A DNA stretch of 49,424 bases, taken from positions 1-49,424 of the forward strand of contig PNON01000013.1 of NCBI GenBank assembly GCA_013824865.1. Reading direction: 5' to 3'. The number at the start of each line of letters is the position of its first letter. Positions within the stretch are counted from its first letter, which is position 1. The notes beneath the pieces are model-generated. The model saw only the letters and a list, made by a program, of their open reading frames with translations. It did no database searches and had not been told where the DNA came from. Made by a program: the position numbers and the translations under genes. Source of the stretch: Anaerolinea sp. Lineage in GTDB: Bacteria; Chloroflexota; Anaerolineae; Anaerolineales; Anaerolineaceae. Shown one piece after another: positions 1 to 6,149 of the stretch.

Positions 1-269
1 TTACCGGGGAGGAGCCATTTCTTAATCAGACCCTAGCCAGTGTCGGCGTTCCGGCGCTGCATATTCTGCGGGCATATAACTCGGAAGAATACCGTTTCTA
101 CGAGTTGACAGGTGATTTAAAAGAGGCGCTCCACTTCAAGCACTTTGAAAAACCACCTAAACTCGACACGCAAACTCCTTCTGCGAAGATACGCCTTGGG
201 GATGAAGTAGCAGACGAAAGCATACCGGTCAGCGCTGCCCGGGGTAGAGTGGTACTGTTGGATGAGTGA
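1..269 (+). CDS. C-terminal end of a probable E1-like (ThiF-family) activating protein, partial
   Basis: An open frame enters from the left edge (codons start at base 3) and ends at TGA 267-269. The roughly 88 visible residues contain no adenylation motif, because only the C-terminus is inside the window. The visible part has a hydrophobic stretch (LASVGVPALHILRAY) followed by FYELTGDL and a variable tail ending VVLLDE. The stop overlaps the GTG start of the next gene, so it belongs to the same operon as the RING, E2, Ubl and JAB genes. Operons of this kind normally include an E1/ThiF-type enzyme that adenylates the Ubl C-terminus, and none is encoded elsewhere in the window. Calling this fragment E1 is therefore an inference from position, not from visible catalytic residues. 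That it is the end of a real protein is much more certain than its identity. Confidence 0.5.
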   Translation, partial: TGEEPFLNQTLASVGVPALHILRAYNSEEYRFYELTGDLKEALHFKHFEKPPKLDTQTPSAKIRLGDEVADESIPVSAARGRVVLLDE

Positions 270-1309
270 GGCGAGCAGTGATGGCTGGCACGATATCCGC
301 TCCTGAAAATAAAATGAATCCGGCATTGAAGCGATTTCTGACATTCACCGGGAAAATCGTGCTTGTTGCGGTGTTCGCCACGGCAGCAGGTTGGGGATGG
401 GTTTACTTCTTCTACACCACCCGGTTTGCCGGATCCATGTTGTATAAGCCTTCTGCAGTGGCGGTGTTGGGTATTTTTGCCGGCTTAATATCCCGCCTGA
501 TTTTACGCGAAAATACCCGTCTCCTGCGCTGGCTGACCGCTATTGTGGCAGTTATGCTCGGTTTGTTGTTCATGCACTATGGCAGTACAGGATTGGTGGG
601 TTTCTGGGTTTTCAGCCCGGCAGCCTCAACTCCCGATTGGAATGGTATCTGGCAGCTGGGTCTGGGAGGTCTGCTGGCCACTGTGGTTTTAAACATCTGG
701 CATAAACCGGCACCACCAGTCTCGACCCCGAATCATACCCCGGCGCTCATTCCAGAAGCAGTTTTGGAACCCGCACGGATAACAGCTTCACCGACATCAG
801 TAGTCGCAGCACCTACACGGAAACGCAAGTCCCCTAAAAAGGTGGCTGCCACTACTAAGGCAAAAAAGAAACAACCAGTCCGAAAAACGAAGGCAGCAAC
901 AAAATCTACGAGCAAGAAAAAGGCTGGAATTAGGTATCAGGACATAGCAGTTGCTCAGATTAATGCGCTGAAGGACAAATGGATCCAGGCAGCCAAATCC
1001 ATTCGAACTATTCAAGAACATAAAACTAATCCAGTAAAAGACCAGGTCATCAAGGTTCGGGTGCCTGCCAATTCAAGGGTTCAGCAGGAGAAACTGGCAG
1101 TTAGGACTAGGCCCCATCGCTACACAAAGTCCCGCCGGGCAAAGATCAATCTAATGGGTGCAGAAGAACACCGCTGCCCCTACTGCCTGGAAGATGTTCA
1201 TCCACGTGATCCAGCCGGGGTGGTGATCTGCCCGGTTTGCCAAACTTACCATCATAAGGGTTGTTGGGATATTACTGGCACCTGCCAAGTCCCGCACAGT
1301 CAATCTTGA
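266..1309 (+). CDS. Membrane-anchored RING-type zinc finger protein, candidate E3-like component
   Basis: The protein has 347 residues from GTG 266, which overlaps the upstream stop; ATG 281 is an alternative start. Four hydrophobic segments lie between about residues 28 and 147. A roughly 75-residue linker follows, very rich in Lys, Pro, Ala and Thr and resembling histone H1 tails. The C-terminus (about 303-344) is a compact treble-clef finger: Cys304-x2-Cys307, Cys322-x2-Cys325, His329/His330, Cys333 and Cys340. This resembles the prokaryotic RING-type fingers known from bacterial ubiquitin-like operons. The E2 gene begins 25 bases after the stop, so an E3-like role at the cytoplasmic membrane is the natural reading. 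Ligase activity is not shown by the sequence, and the finger could be purely structural or recruit the E2. The basic linker might also contact nucleic acid or acidic lipid. Confidence 0.75.
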   Translation: MRRAVMAGTISAPENKMNPALKRFLTFTGKIVLVAVFATAAGWGWVYFFYTTRFAGSMLYKPSAVAVLGIFAGLISRLILRENTRLLRWLTAIVAVMLGLLFMHYGSTGLVGFWVFSPAASTPDWNGIWQLGLGGLLATVVLNIWHKPAPPVSTPNHTPALIPEAVLEPARITASPTSVVAAPTRKRKSPKKVAATTKAKKKQPVRKTKAATKSTSKKKAGIRYQDIAVAQINALKDKWIQAAKSIRTIQEHKTNPVKDQVIKVRVPANSRVQQEKLAVRTRPHRYTKSRRAKINLMGAEEHRCPYCLEDVHPRDPAGVVICPVCQTYHHKGCWDITGTCQVPHSQS

Positions 1310-1334
1310 AATCATTTGTTATTTGGAGGTGTAT

Positions 1335-2180
1335 ATGCCAGATCTATCTGTCACGATCGTACTACCTAATGGCGGCGCCCGCCGGGCTGAGATACCGGAC
1401 GACGTACCAGTGGGAGAGCTGCTGCTGGAGTTGACATCCCTGCTCAAGCTACCCGTTGTAGGGCCGGATGGCCGCCCGATGGGGTACCGGTTGGATTCCA
1501 AGGCACTGGGCAAAGAGCTGAACGAAAAAGAAACCCTGGCCTATGCCGGCGTTCCCCAGGATGACCGCCTGATGATCTCGGCAGATATTACTGCTGGCAG
1601 CACATTGATCGACCAGAGTCCACGCATGCGCCGCCTGCGCGCTGACTACCAACTCATCCAGGAATTGAACAGCCGCAGCGATATGATCAAAGTGAATCCA
1701 GTGAATCCGCGGCCAGGCTTGCCACCTGAACGTTACATCGCCAATTTCAAATGCAAGAGCATCATCAATGTAGATCGCGCCGGGAACCCCAAGTATGGCG
1801 AACGTCACCAGGTGGAAATCTACCTGCACAACCAGTACCCGCAACGCTGGCCTGGGATGAATTGGATGACTCCCATCTGGCACCCGAATATCAATCACTT
1901 GAATGGCAGTGTCTGCATAGACGCTGCCTGGTGGGCAGCCAGCCGGTCTCTGGACAGGCTGGTGATCATGCTGGGCGAAATGCTCCAGTATAAGAATTTC
2001 CATGATGATCCCACCAAACCGCCGTTCCCTTGGGACCCAGAGGCGGCGCGCTGGTGCCGTGCTTACCGGGAAAAACATCCGGATGTATTTCCCCTGGATA
2101 AGCGCGAACTGCTCCGACCGGAGCGGATCAAAATCTCAAAACCGGCTGCCAAGAAGAGCTCAAGCATCCGGCTCAAATAA
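1335..2180 (+). CDS. E2-like ubiquitin-conjugating enzyme with N-terminal YukD-like ubiquitin-like domain
   Basis: ATG 1335 is chosen because GGAGGT (1325-1330) lies just upstream; the protein has 281 residues. Residues 1-88 form a ubiquitin-like domain of the YukD/EsaB type, ending in the same ADITAG sequence that terminates the free Ubl encoded next. Residues about 100-260 form a UBC fold: the HPN motif is at His183-Pro184-Asn185 and the presumed thioester cysteine is Cys194 in GSVCID, nine residues after the Asn, close to the eight in typical eukaryotic E2s. Trp residues follow the cysteine as in many UBC domains. All expected catalytic features are present, so activity is likely. By family knowledge an E2 accepts the Ubl from an E1 and passes it to a lysine, with or without a RING partner. 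The Ubl fusion is unusual and could tether, autoinhibit or serve as a second source of modifier. Confidence 0.88.
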   Translation: MPDLSVTIVLPNGGARRAEIPDDVPVGELLLELTSLLKLPVVGPDGRPMGYRLDSKALGKELNEKETLAYAGVPQDDRLMISADITAGSTLIDQSPRMRRLRADYQLIQELNSRSDMIKVNPVNPRPGLPPERYIANFKCKSIINVDRAGNPKYGERHQVEIYLHNQYPQRWPGMNWMTPIWHPNINHLNGSVCIDAAWWAASRSLDRLVIMLGEMLQYKNFHDDPTKPPFPWDPEAARWCRAYREKHPDVFPLDKRELLRPERIKISKPAAKKSSSIRLK

Positions 2181-2249
2181 GCGGGGCTGCTGATATTTGA
2201 AGCGCCAAGCCGCAATATTAACTTTCAGATAATAAACAAGGAGAATAAA

Positions 2250-2516
2250 ATGTCCGATAAGAGTATCACCTTAATCCTTCCTTCCGGTGGCAGCCGTACA
2301 GCTGAAGTCTCAGACGATGTCCCTGTGAAGGAACTCATCCCGGAACTGGCCACATCCCTCCAGCTACCCACCACTGGCCCGGATGGCCGCCCCATCAGCT
2401 ACCGGTTGGATAGCAAAGCCCTGGGCCGCGAGCTGCAGGAGACTGAGACGCTTTCTTCCGCCAATGTTCCGGCGGATGACCGCCTGATGATCACTGCGGA
2501 TATCACCGCAGGGTAA
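2250..2516 (+). CDS. Stand-alone ubiquitin-like modifier (YukD/EsaB-type beta-grasp)
   Basis: The gene encodes 88 residues with an AAGGAG ribosome binding site (2239-2244) shortly before ATG 2250. The sequence aligns without gaps to the N-terminal domain of the neighbouring E2, and by hand count about 59 of 88 positions are identical. Conserved blocks include GPDGRP, YRLDSKALG and VPxDDRLMI. It ends exactly at ADITAG, so the terminal residue is a glycine that is already exposed and would need no proteolytic maturation before adenylation. Only one Gly is present, not the Gly-Gly of ubiquitin. YukD-type Ubls also occur with type VII secretion, but no EssC-like ATPase or WXG100 gene is visible here. 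With E2, RING and JAB genes on either side, a role as the conjugated modifier is the best reading. Confidence 0.85.
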   Translation: MSDKSITLILPSGGSRTAEVSDDVPVKELIPELATSLQLPTTGPDGRPISYRLDSKALGRELQETETLSSANVPADDRLMITADITAG

Positions 2517-2562
2517 CCCACCGCAGAATTACCCAGTGAACACTTCTGACGAGTAAAGCCCG

Positions 2563-3216
2563 ATGAGCGCAATAATTCGTTTGTTACCAGATGAAGAAAT
2601 GGAAACAACTACCTCGAGGATTCCAACTCATCGGGCTTTGCACTGGCGTCCAAAGACCGGACCACAAACCAGCAGTCAGCCGGTGGTATCAGTCTTTGTT
2701 ACCCCCAAGGCGTTCACCCGGTTTTGCGCGCATGCCCACAGCGATCTCGAAAACGAGGTGGGCGGGTGGCTGTTGGGCAAGCAGCGCCTGGATAAAAACA
2801 CCGGGGAGCACTTTATCGTGATCGACACCGCCATCCCCGCCCGGCACACCCTGCAGGGAAGTGCCTTTCTCACCTTTACCCAGGACAGCCAGGTGGAATT
2901 ACACCGTCATCTGCAGGATAACCACCCGGATAAAGAATTGCTGGGTTGGTTTCATACCCATCCACGCATGGGCGTTTTCCTGTCAGCCTATGACACCTTT
3001 CTACACAACCATTTCTTCCCGGAAATGTGGCAGGTGGCACTGGTGATAGAACCGTTCTCGCGATGTGGCGGCTTCTTCATCCGCCAGCAAGACGGTTGGA
3101 TGGACCCGCGGCAGTACTTCGGGTTTCATGAGCTAATGATGGATCGTAAACGCAGCGTCGTACACTGGCGAAATATGACCACACGGCGACCGCCAAAGAA
3201 TAGGAGTAAAAAATGA
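2563..3216 (+). CDS. JAB/MPN+ (JAMM) metalloprotease, predicted deubiquitinase-like enzyme
   Basis: The protein has 217 residues (ATG 2563; a second ATG at codon 13 is possible). The JAMM zinc site is complete: Glu65 in ENEVGGWLLG, His131-Thr-His133 followed by Pro, then Ser141 and Asp144. The HTHP-x6-S-x2-D spacing is the same as in the proteasomal deubiquitinase Rpn11. By family knowledge such enzymes cut isopeptide or peptide bonds after the C-terminal Gly of a ubiquitin-like protein. Because the free Ubl already ends in Gly, removal from targets seems a likelier job than maturation, although the Ubl fused to the E2 could also be a substrate. The stop overlaps the start of the next gene (ATGA), indicating translational coupling. 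No signal peptide or membrane helix is seen, so it is probably cytoplasmic. Confidence 0.88.
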   Translation: MSAIIRLLPDEEMETTTSRIPTHRALHWRPKTGPQTSSQPVVSVFVTPKAFTRFCAHAHSDLENEVGGWLLGKQRLDKNTGEHFIVIDTAIPARHTLQGSAFLTFTQDSQVELHRHLQDNHPDKELLGWFHTHPRMGVFLSAYDTFLHNHFFPEMWQVALVIEPFSRCGGFFIRQQDGWMDPRQYFGFHELMMDRKRSVVHWRNMTTRRPPKNRSKK

Positions 3217-4070
3217 GTCGCAAAATGCGAATGTATTACTATGGAGTCATGGGGGGAATTGGGGGTCTGATCAGTTGGCAGGTTTTCAACCTGCTGGGGT
3301 TATCCTTTGCAAAAAGCATTTACCTGGCTGAGATCGTGTTAGGCGCACTGATCGGTTTAAGCATCGGCGCACTGATCGGCCTGGCAGAAGGGCTGATGAG
3401 GCGTAACCTGGTCCATGCCCTAAAGTCCGCACTGATCACGGGAGGTCTGGGTTTGGTCGGTGGCGCAATCGGGCTTCCACTTTCAGAAGCCTTGTTTCAA
3501 CTGCTGGGCGGTGGGATTGTTGGTAGATTACTTGGCTGGGGTGTATTTGGCCTGGTGACCGGGCTGGCAGCTGGTTTCACCGCGGGCACGCAACGCTGGA
3601 AAGGTGCGCTGGGTGGATTTCTCGGCGGGTTGCTGGGCGGCACCTTTTTTGCGGTTTCCTCCAGCTGGTTTGCCAGCACAGCGATTGGAAAAGTGATCGG
3701 TTTTATTTTACTGGGTGCTTCCGTCGGGGCGTTCATTGCCCTGATCGCCTACATCCTCTCCAGGGCGTGGATCGAAGTGAAGAGCGGCAAGCTGAAGGGG
3801 ATGGAATTTATTCTGGATAAATTCCTCCCCTCTACCGGCCCCAGCGCCTTCATTGGCAGCGACGCGCTCAAAGCAGAGATCGTGCTTCCCGACCCGGATG
3901 TGGCACCGCAACATGCCATGCTCAAAGGCATGGGCACGCATTTCAACTTGAAAGATATGAGCCTGTCAGGAACATTTGTGAACAACAAGAAAATTGAACA
4001 AGTCCGCTTGGGAAACAACCAGGTGATCCGGATAGGAAATACCGAGTTGATCTACCATGAAAAGAGGTAA
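3213..4070 (+). CDS. Polytopic membrane protein with C-terminal FHA domain
   Basis: The first roughly 185 of 285 residues are glycine-rich hydrophobic segments (about five or six membrane helices with repeated G-x3-G spacing). After a short Lys-rich stretch the last 90 residues form an FHA domain: FIGSD near its start, APQHA in the place of the usual SxxH, and SLSGTFVNN near the end with IRIGNTELIY as the last strand. FHA domains bind phosphothreonine peptides, so this protein may hold phosphorylated partners at the inner face of the membrane. It overlaps the JAB gene by four bases and is followed three bases later by the VWA gene, which ties it to the Ubl operon. No Ser/Thr kinase gene lies in the window, so the phosphorylated partner is unknown. 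Confidence 0.82.
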   Translation: MSRKMRMYYYGVMGGIGGLISWQVFNLLGLSFAKSIYLAEIVLGALIGLSIGALIGLAEGLMRRNLVHALKSALITGGLGLVGGAIGLPLSEALFQLLGGGIVGRLLGWGVFGLVTGLAAGFTAGTQRWKGALGGFLGGLLGGTFFAVSSSWFASTAIGKVIGFILLGASVGAFIALIAYILSRAWIEVKSGKLKGMEFILDKFLPSTGPSAFIGSDALKAEIVLPDPDVAPQHAMLKGMGTHFNLKDMSLSGTFVNNKKIEQVRLGNNQVIRIGNTELIYHEKR

Positions 4071-4073
4071 ATC

Positions 4074-5216
4074 ATGATGAACTTAAGAAAATTTCTCCTT
4101 ATGCCCCTGTTTATACTGTCCCTGGTGCTCACCAGCGCTGCCAGGCCAAGGCAGGCACCCACTCTCAATGCGCCCGGTGGCATACAGTTGCACATCACCC
4201 AGGTGGATAAATCGCAGTTCCCACAGGTGACGGTATATGTATCTGCCACAGACTCCTATGGAGCACCAGCCATCATCAACCCGGCAAATTTGATGCTGCA
4301 AGAAAATGGGCGGGTGATCACGCCAGATGCGGTCAATGGCACCGGGGAAGGTGGAGCGTTGACCACCCTGCTCGCAATCGATATCTCTGGCAGCATGAAT
4401 ACTGCAGGTAAACTGGGGATGGCGAAATCGGTAGCCCAGACGTATATCCATCAGATCCGCGCGGATGACCATGTGGCCATCCTGGCATTCAATGAGACCA
4501 GCAGCCTGGTTCAAAATGTGACCTCAGACCAGCAGACGCTAAGTGATGCGGTGGATGGGCTGCGTGCCAGCGGCGACACCGCCATGTATGACACGCTGCT
4601 CAAAGGTATCGAGATTCTTAATCCGCTGCCAGGCAGGAAAGCGATCATTGTCCTCACGGATGGACTCGACAACCACAGCAAGCATGACGCCGTGGATGTG
4701 CTCAAGGCTATCGGCGAAAGCGGGTTATCCATCTCCACGATTGGTCTTGGTAAAGCAGGCCAGAGCACCGGCAACCTCACAGCCCTGGACGAGACTGGCT
4801 TATCCGCCCTGGCTGAGCAGGCGGGTGGTCAGTACGGGTATGCCAATAACCTTGAGTCGTTGCAGTCTCTGTATGAGCAATATGGACGGTCTTTGAAGAG
4901 CGAATACGCCATCACCTATACCTCGCCCTCTGCCTTGCACGACGGGTTTAATCGCAGCCTGACAGTGTCGCTCGTGAATGGCAACCTTTCAGCCCTCTCC
5001 AACCTGTTTGAAACAAAGTACAATCCGGGCGGAGTGCTGCCTGAAGATGCTGTAGGCGGTCGCTGGGGAATCTTCATTCTCCTGTTCGCAGTTTTGCTAA
5101 TCGTGCTCTCCGCCCCCGCGTGGATTGGTGTGCTCAAGACTCGTAAGCTTTCCGATTTCACCAGCAAGCTAAATCCGACAGCCAAGAAGACCAAACCGCG
5201 CATAAAACTGACATAG
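4074..5216 (+). CDS. VWA-domain protein with signal sequence and C-terminal membrane anchor
   Basis: The protein has 380 residues. An N-terminal signal sequence covers about residues 1-23 with no lipobox. A von Willebrand A domain spans about 95-275 and has a complete metal-ion-dependent adhesion site: Asp103-x-Ser105-x-Ser107, Thr169, and Asp196 in LTDG. A single hydrophobic segment near 330-355 and a short basic tail anchor the C-terminus. The topology implied is an extracytoplasmic VWA domain with a small cytoplasmic tail. VWA domains bind protein ligands through a divalent metal. It starts three bases after the FHA gene, with AGAGG upstream, and is the last gene before a strong terminator, so it is the final member of the Ubl operon. 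A ligand cannot be named from sequence. Confidence 0.85.
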   Translation: MMNLRKFLLMPLFILSLVLTSAARPRQAPTLNAPGGIQLHITQVDKSQFPQVTVYVSATDSYGAPAIINPANLMLQENGRVITPDAVNGTGEGGALTTLLAIDISGSMNTAGKLGMAKSVAQTYIHQIRADDHVAILAFNETSSLVQNVTSDQQTLSDAVDGLRASGDTAMYDTLLKGIEILNPLPGRKAIIVLTDGLDNHSKHDAVDVLKAIGESGLSISTIGLGKAGQSTGNLTALDETGLSALAEQAGGQYGYANNLESLQSLYEQYGRSLKSEYAITYTSPSALHDGFNRSLTVSLVNGNLSALSNLFETKYNPGGVLPEDAVGGRWGIFILLFAVLLIVLSAPAWIGVLKTRKLSDFTSKLNPTAKKTKPRIKLT

Positions 5217-5237
5217 AAAAATAGCATGACAGCTGGC

Positions 5238-5272
5238 GCGCTCCCCCGGTATTTCACTTATCGGGGGAGCGC
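5238..5272 (+). terminator. Intrinsic terminator closing the Ubl operon
   Basis: An 11-bp perfect stem, GCGCTCCCCCG (5238-5248) with CGGGGGAGCGC (5262-5272), encloses a 13-base loop and is followed by a T-rich run (TATTTAGCTCTTT). It lies 21 bases after the VWA stop codon. Confidence 0.85.
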
Positions 5273-5285
5273 TATTTAGCTCTTT

Positions 5286-5309
5286 GAGTTCAGCGTCCTC
5301 GCTGAACTC
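5286..5309. repeat. Second perfect hairpin directly after the terminator
   Basis: A 10-bp inverted repeat GAGTTCAGCG/CGCTGAACTC has a 4-base loop (5296-5299) and begins 13 bases after the first hairpin. There is no T-tract after it. It may be a second terminator stem, an mRNA end stabiliser or a protein site. Confidence 0.6.
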
Positions 5310-5320
5310 CATAGTTAATA

Positions 5321-5455
5321 TTGGTCGTTTTCATAGCATCCTGTACGCCCGTACTGGAGCAGCTACTCGGACTGGTGCAACTTTACATAGATGATCCACG
5401 TCTGGATGAATTCATGCTGGCGGCGGTAACTGAATACGTGAAACGCCTGAAGTAA
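5321..5455 (+). pseudogene. Remnant of the 3' end of an unidentified gene
   Basis: The 323-base stretch between the VWA gene and the next gene contains, after the two hairpins, a frame open from about 5315 to TAA 5453-5455. It reads like coding sequence near its end: a helical segment LEQLLGLVQLYIDDPRLDEF followed by MLAAVTEYVKRLK. No good start or ribosome binding site precedes it and a TAG lies at 5312, so it looks like the leftover C-terminus of a deleted gene. I do not recognise the family with confidence. It could also be a chance open frame. Confidence 0.35.
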
Positions 5456-5525
5456 TCATTCGAAGTTATACCCACCCAGAAATCCCTGTATCATCTCCGG
5501 GATTTATTATTCATAGCAATATCCA

Positions 5526-5531
5526 TATAAT
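5526..5531 (+). promoter_or_regulatory. Probable -10 element of a leaderless promoter
   Basis: TATAAT ends seven bases before ATG 5539, the distance expected between a -10 element and a transcription start at the initiation codon. No Shine-Dalgarno sequence precedes the ATG and no clear -35 is visible. Confidence 0.5.
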
Positions 5532-5538
5532 TAACGCT

Positions 5539-6147
5539 ATGAACTTTTCCTTCCTGTGGATCATCCTGGCGATGGCGGATTATGGCGCATTTCATTCTTT
5601 GATGGCATCTACAATGGTAAAAAGCGCGGTGGAAAAGCAGTATCCTGTCATCTATATGCGTTATTACCGGCTGGGCTACAACATTGTGGCTGTTGTCACC
5701 CTGATACCCATTGGGTTGTTGGTATACCTGCTGCCAGACAGGCTGCTTTATACCCTACCCTTCCCGCTTATCATCGTCGCACTGCTCGTCCAGGCAGTCG
5801 CTGCCCTGGGAGCACTTCTCACCCTGCAAGGAACCGGCATCAACGATTTTCTGGGCGTAAACCAGATCCTCGGGGTTCAATCCGTACCAGGGAAGCTCAA
5901 AACCGATGGCTTATACCGCCTGGTACGGCATCCGGTTTATACTCTCGGGTTCATCATCATGTGGCTGCTTCCCTGGATGACCATCAACCGGCTGGCATTG
6001 ATCATCTCCACTACTATCTATATGGTAATTGGCGCACACCTGGAAGAACACCGCATGCTGCGGGAATTCGGCGAGGAATACGCGCAATACAAACAACGCA
6101 CGCCCATGTTTTTCCCTGGCAAGGGGAACTTTTCATCAATGGATTAA
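5539..6147 (+). CDS. Membrane methyltransferase of the isoprenylcysteine/phospholipid methyltransferase (ICMT/PEMT) family
   Basis: The protein has 202 residues and about five hydrophobic helices. The conserved C-terminal part carries the family signature: GLYRLVRHPVYTLGF, then a helix pair, then EEHRMLREFGEEYAQYKQRTP. In this family the RHP block and the distal EExxL..FG..Y..Y block bind S-adenosylmethionine at the membrane interface. The methyl acceptor is unknown; bacterial members methylate lipids, thiols or quinone-like compounds, and protein prenylation is not expected here. The next gene, comEC, starts two bases after the stop, so the two are probably co-transcribed, although no functional link is evident. 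Confidence 0.75.
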   Translation: MNFSFLWIILAMADYGAFHSLMASTMVKSAVEKQYPVIYMRYYRLGYNIVAVVTLIPIGLLVYLLPDRLLYTLPFPLIIVALLVQAVAALGALLTLQGTGINDFLGVNQILGVQSVPGKLKTDGLYRLVRHPVYTLGFIIMWLLPWMTINRLALIISTTIYMVIGAHLEEHRMLREFGEEYAQYKQRTPMFFPGKGNFSSMD

Positions 6148-6149
6148 CC

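Noticed and set aside
1449-2078. A 209-residue open frame antisense to the E2 gene
   Set aside because: It lies wholly within a well-supported gene, has no recognisable domain and no ribosome site; it reflects GC-rich codon use.
2250-2516. A type VII secretion link for the YukD-like Ubl
   Set aside because: No EssC/FtsK-like ATPase, WXG100 or EsaA-like gene is present; E2, RING and JAB neighbours favour a conjugation system.
1-5272. A CBASS or Bil-type antiviral operon
   Set aside because: No CD-NTase, effector or IFIT-like Ubl (ISG15-type) is seen; the FHA and VWA membrane proteins do not match those systems. A defence role is not excluded, only unsupported.
5556-6149. A 955-codon frame that would extend ComEC about 198 residues upstream
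   Set aside because: It runs through the ICMT-like gene in another frame; the extra part has no membrane segments or family resemblance, and GTG 6150 directly after the methyltransferase stop fits better.
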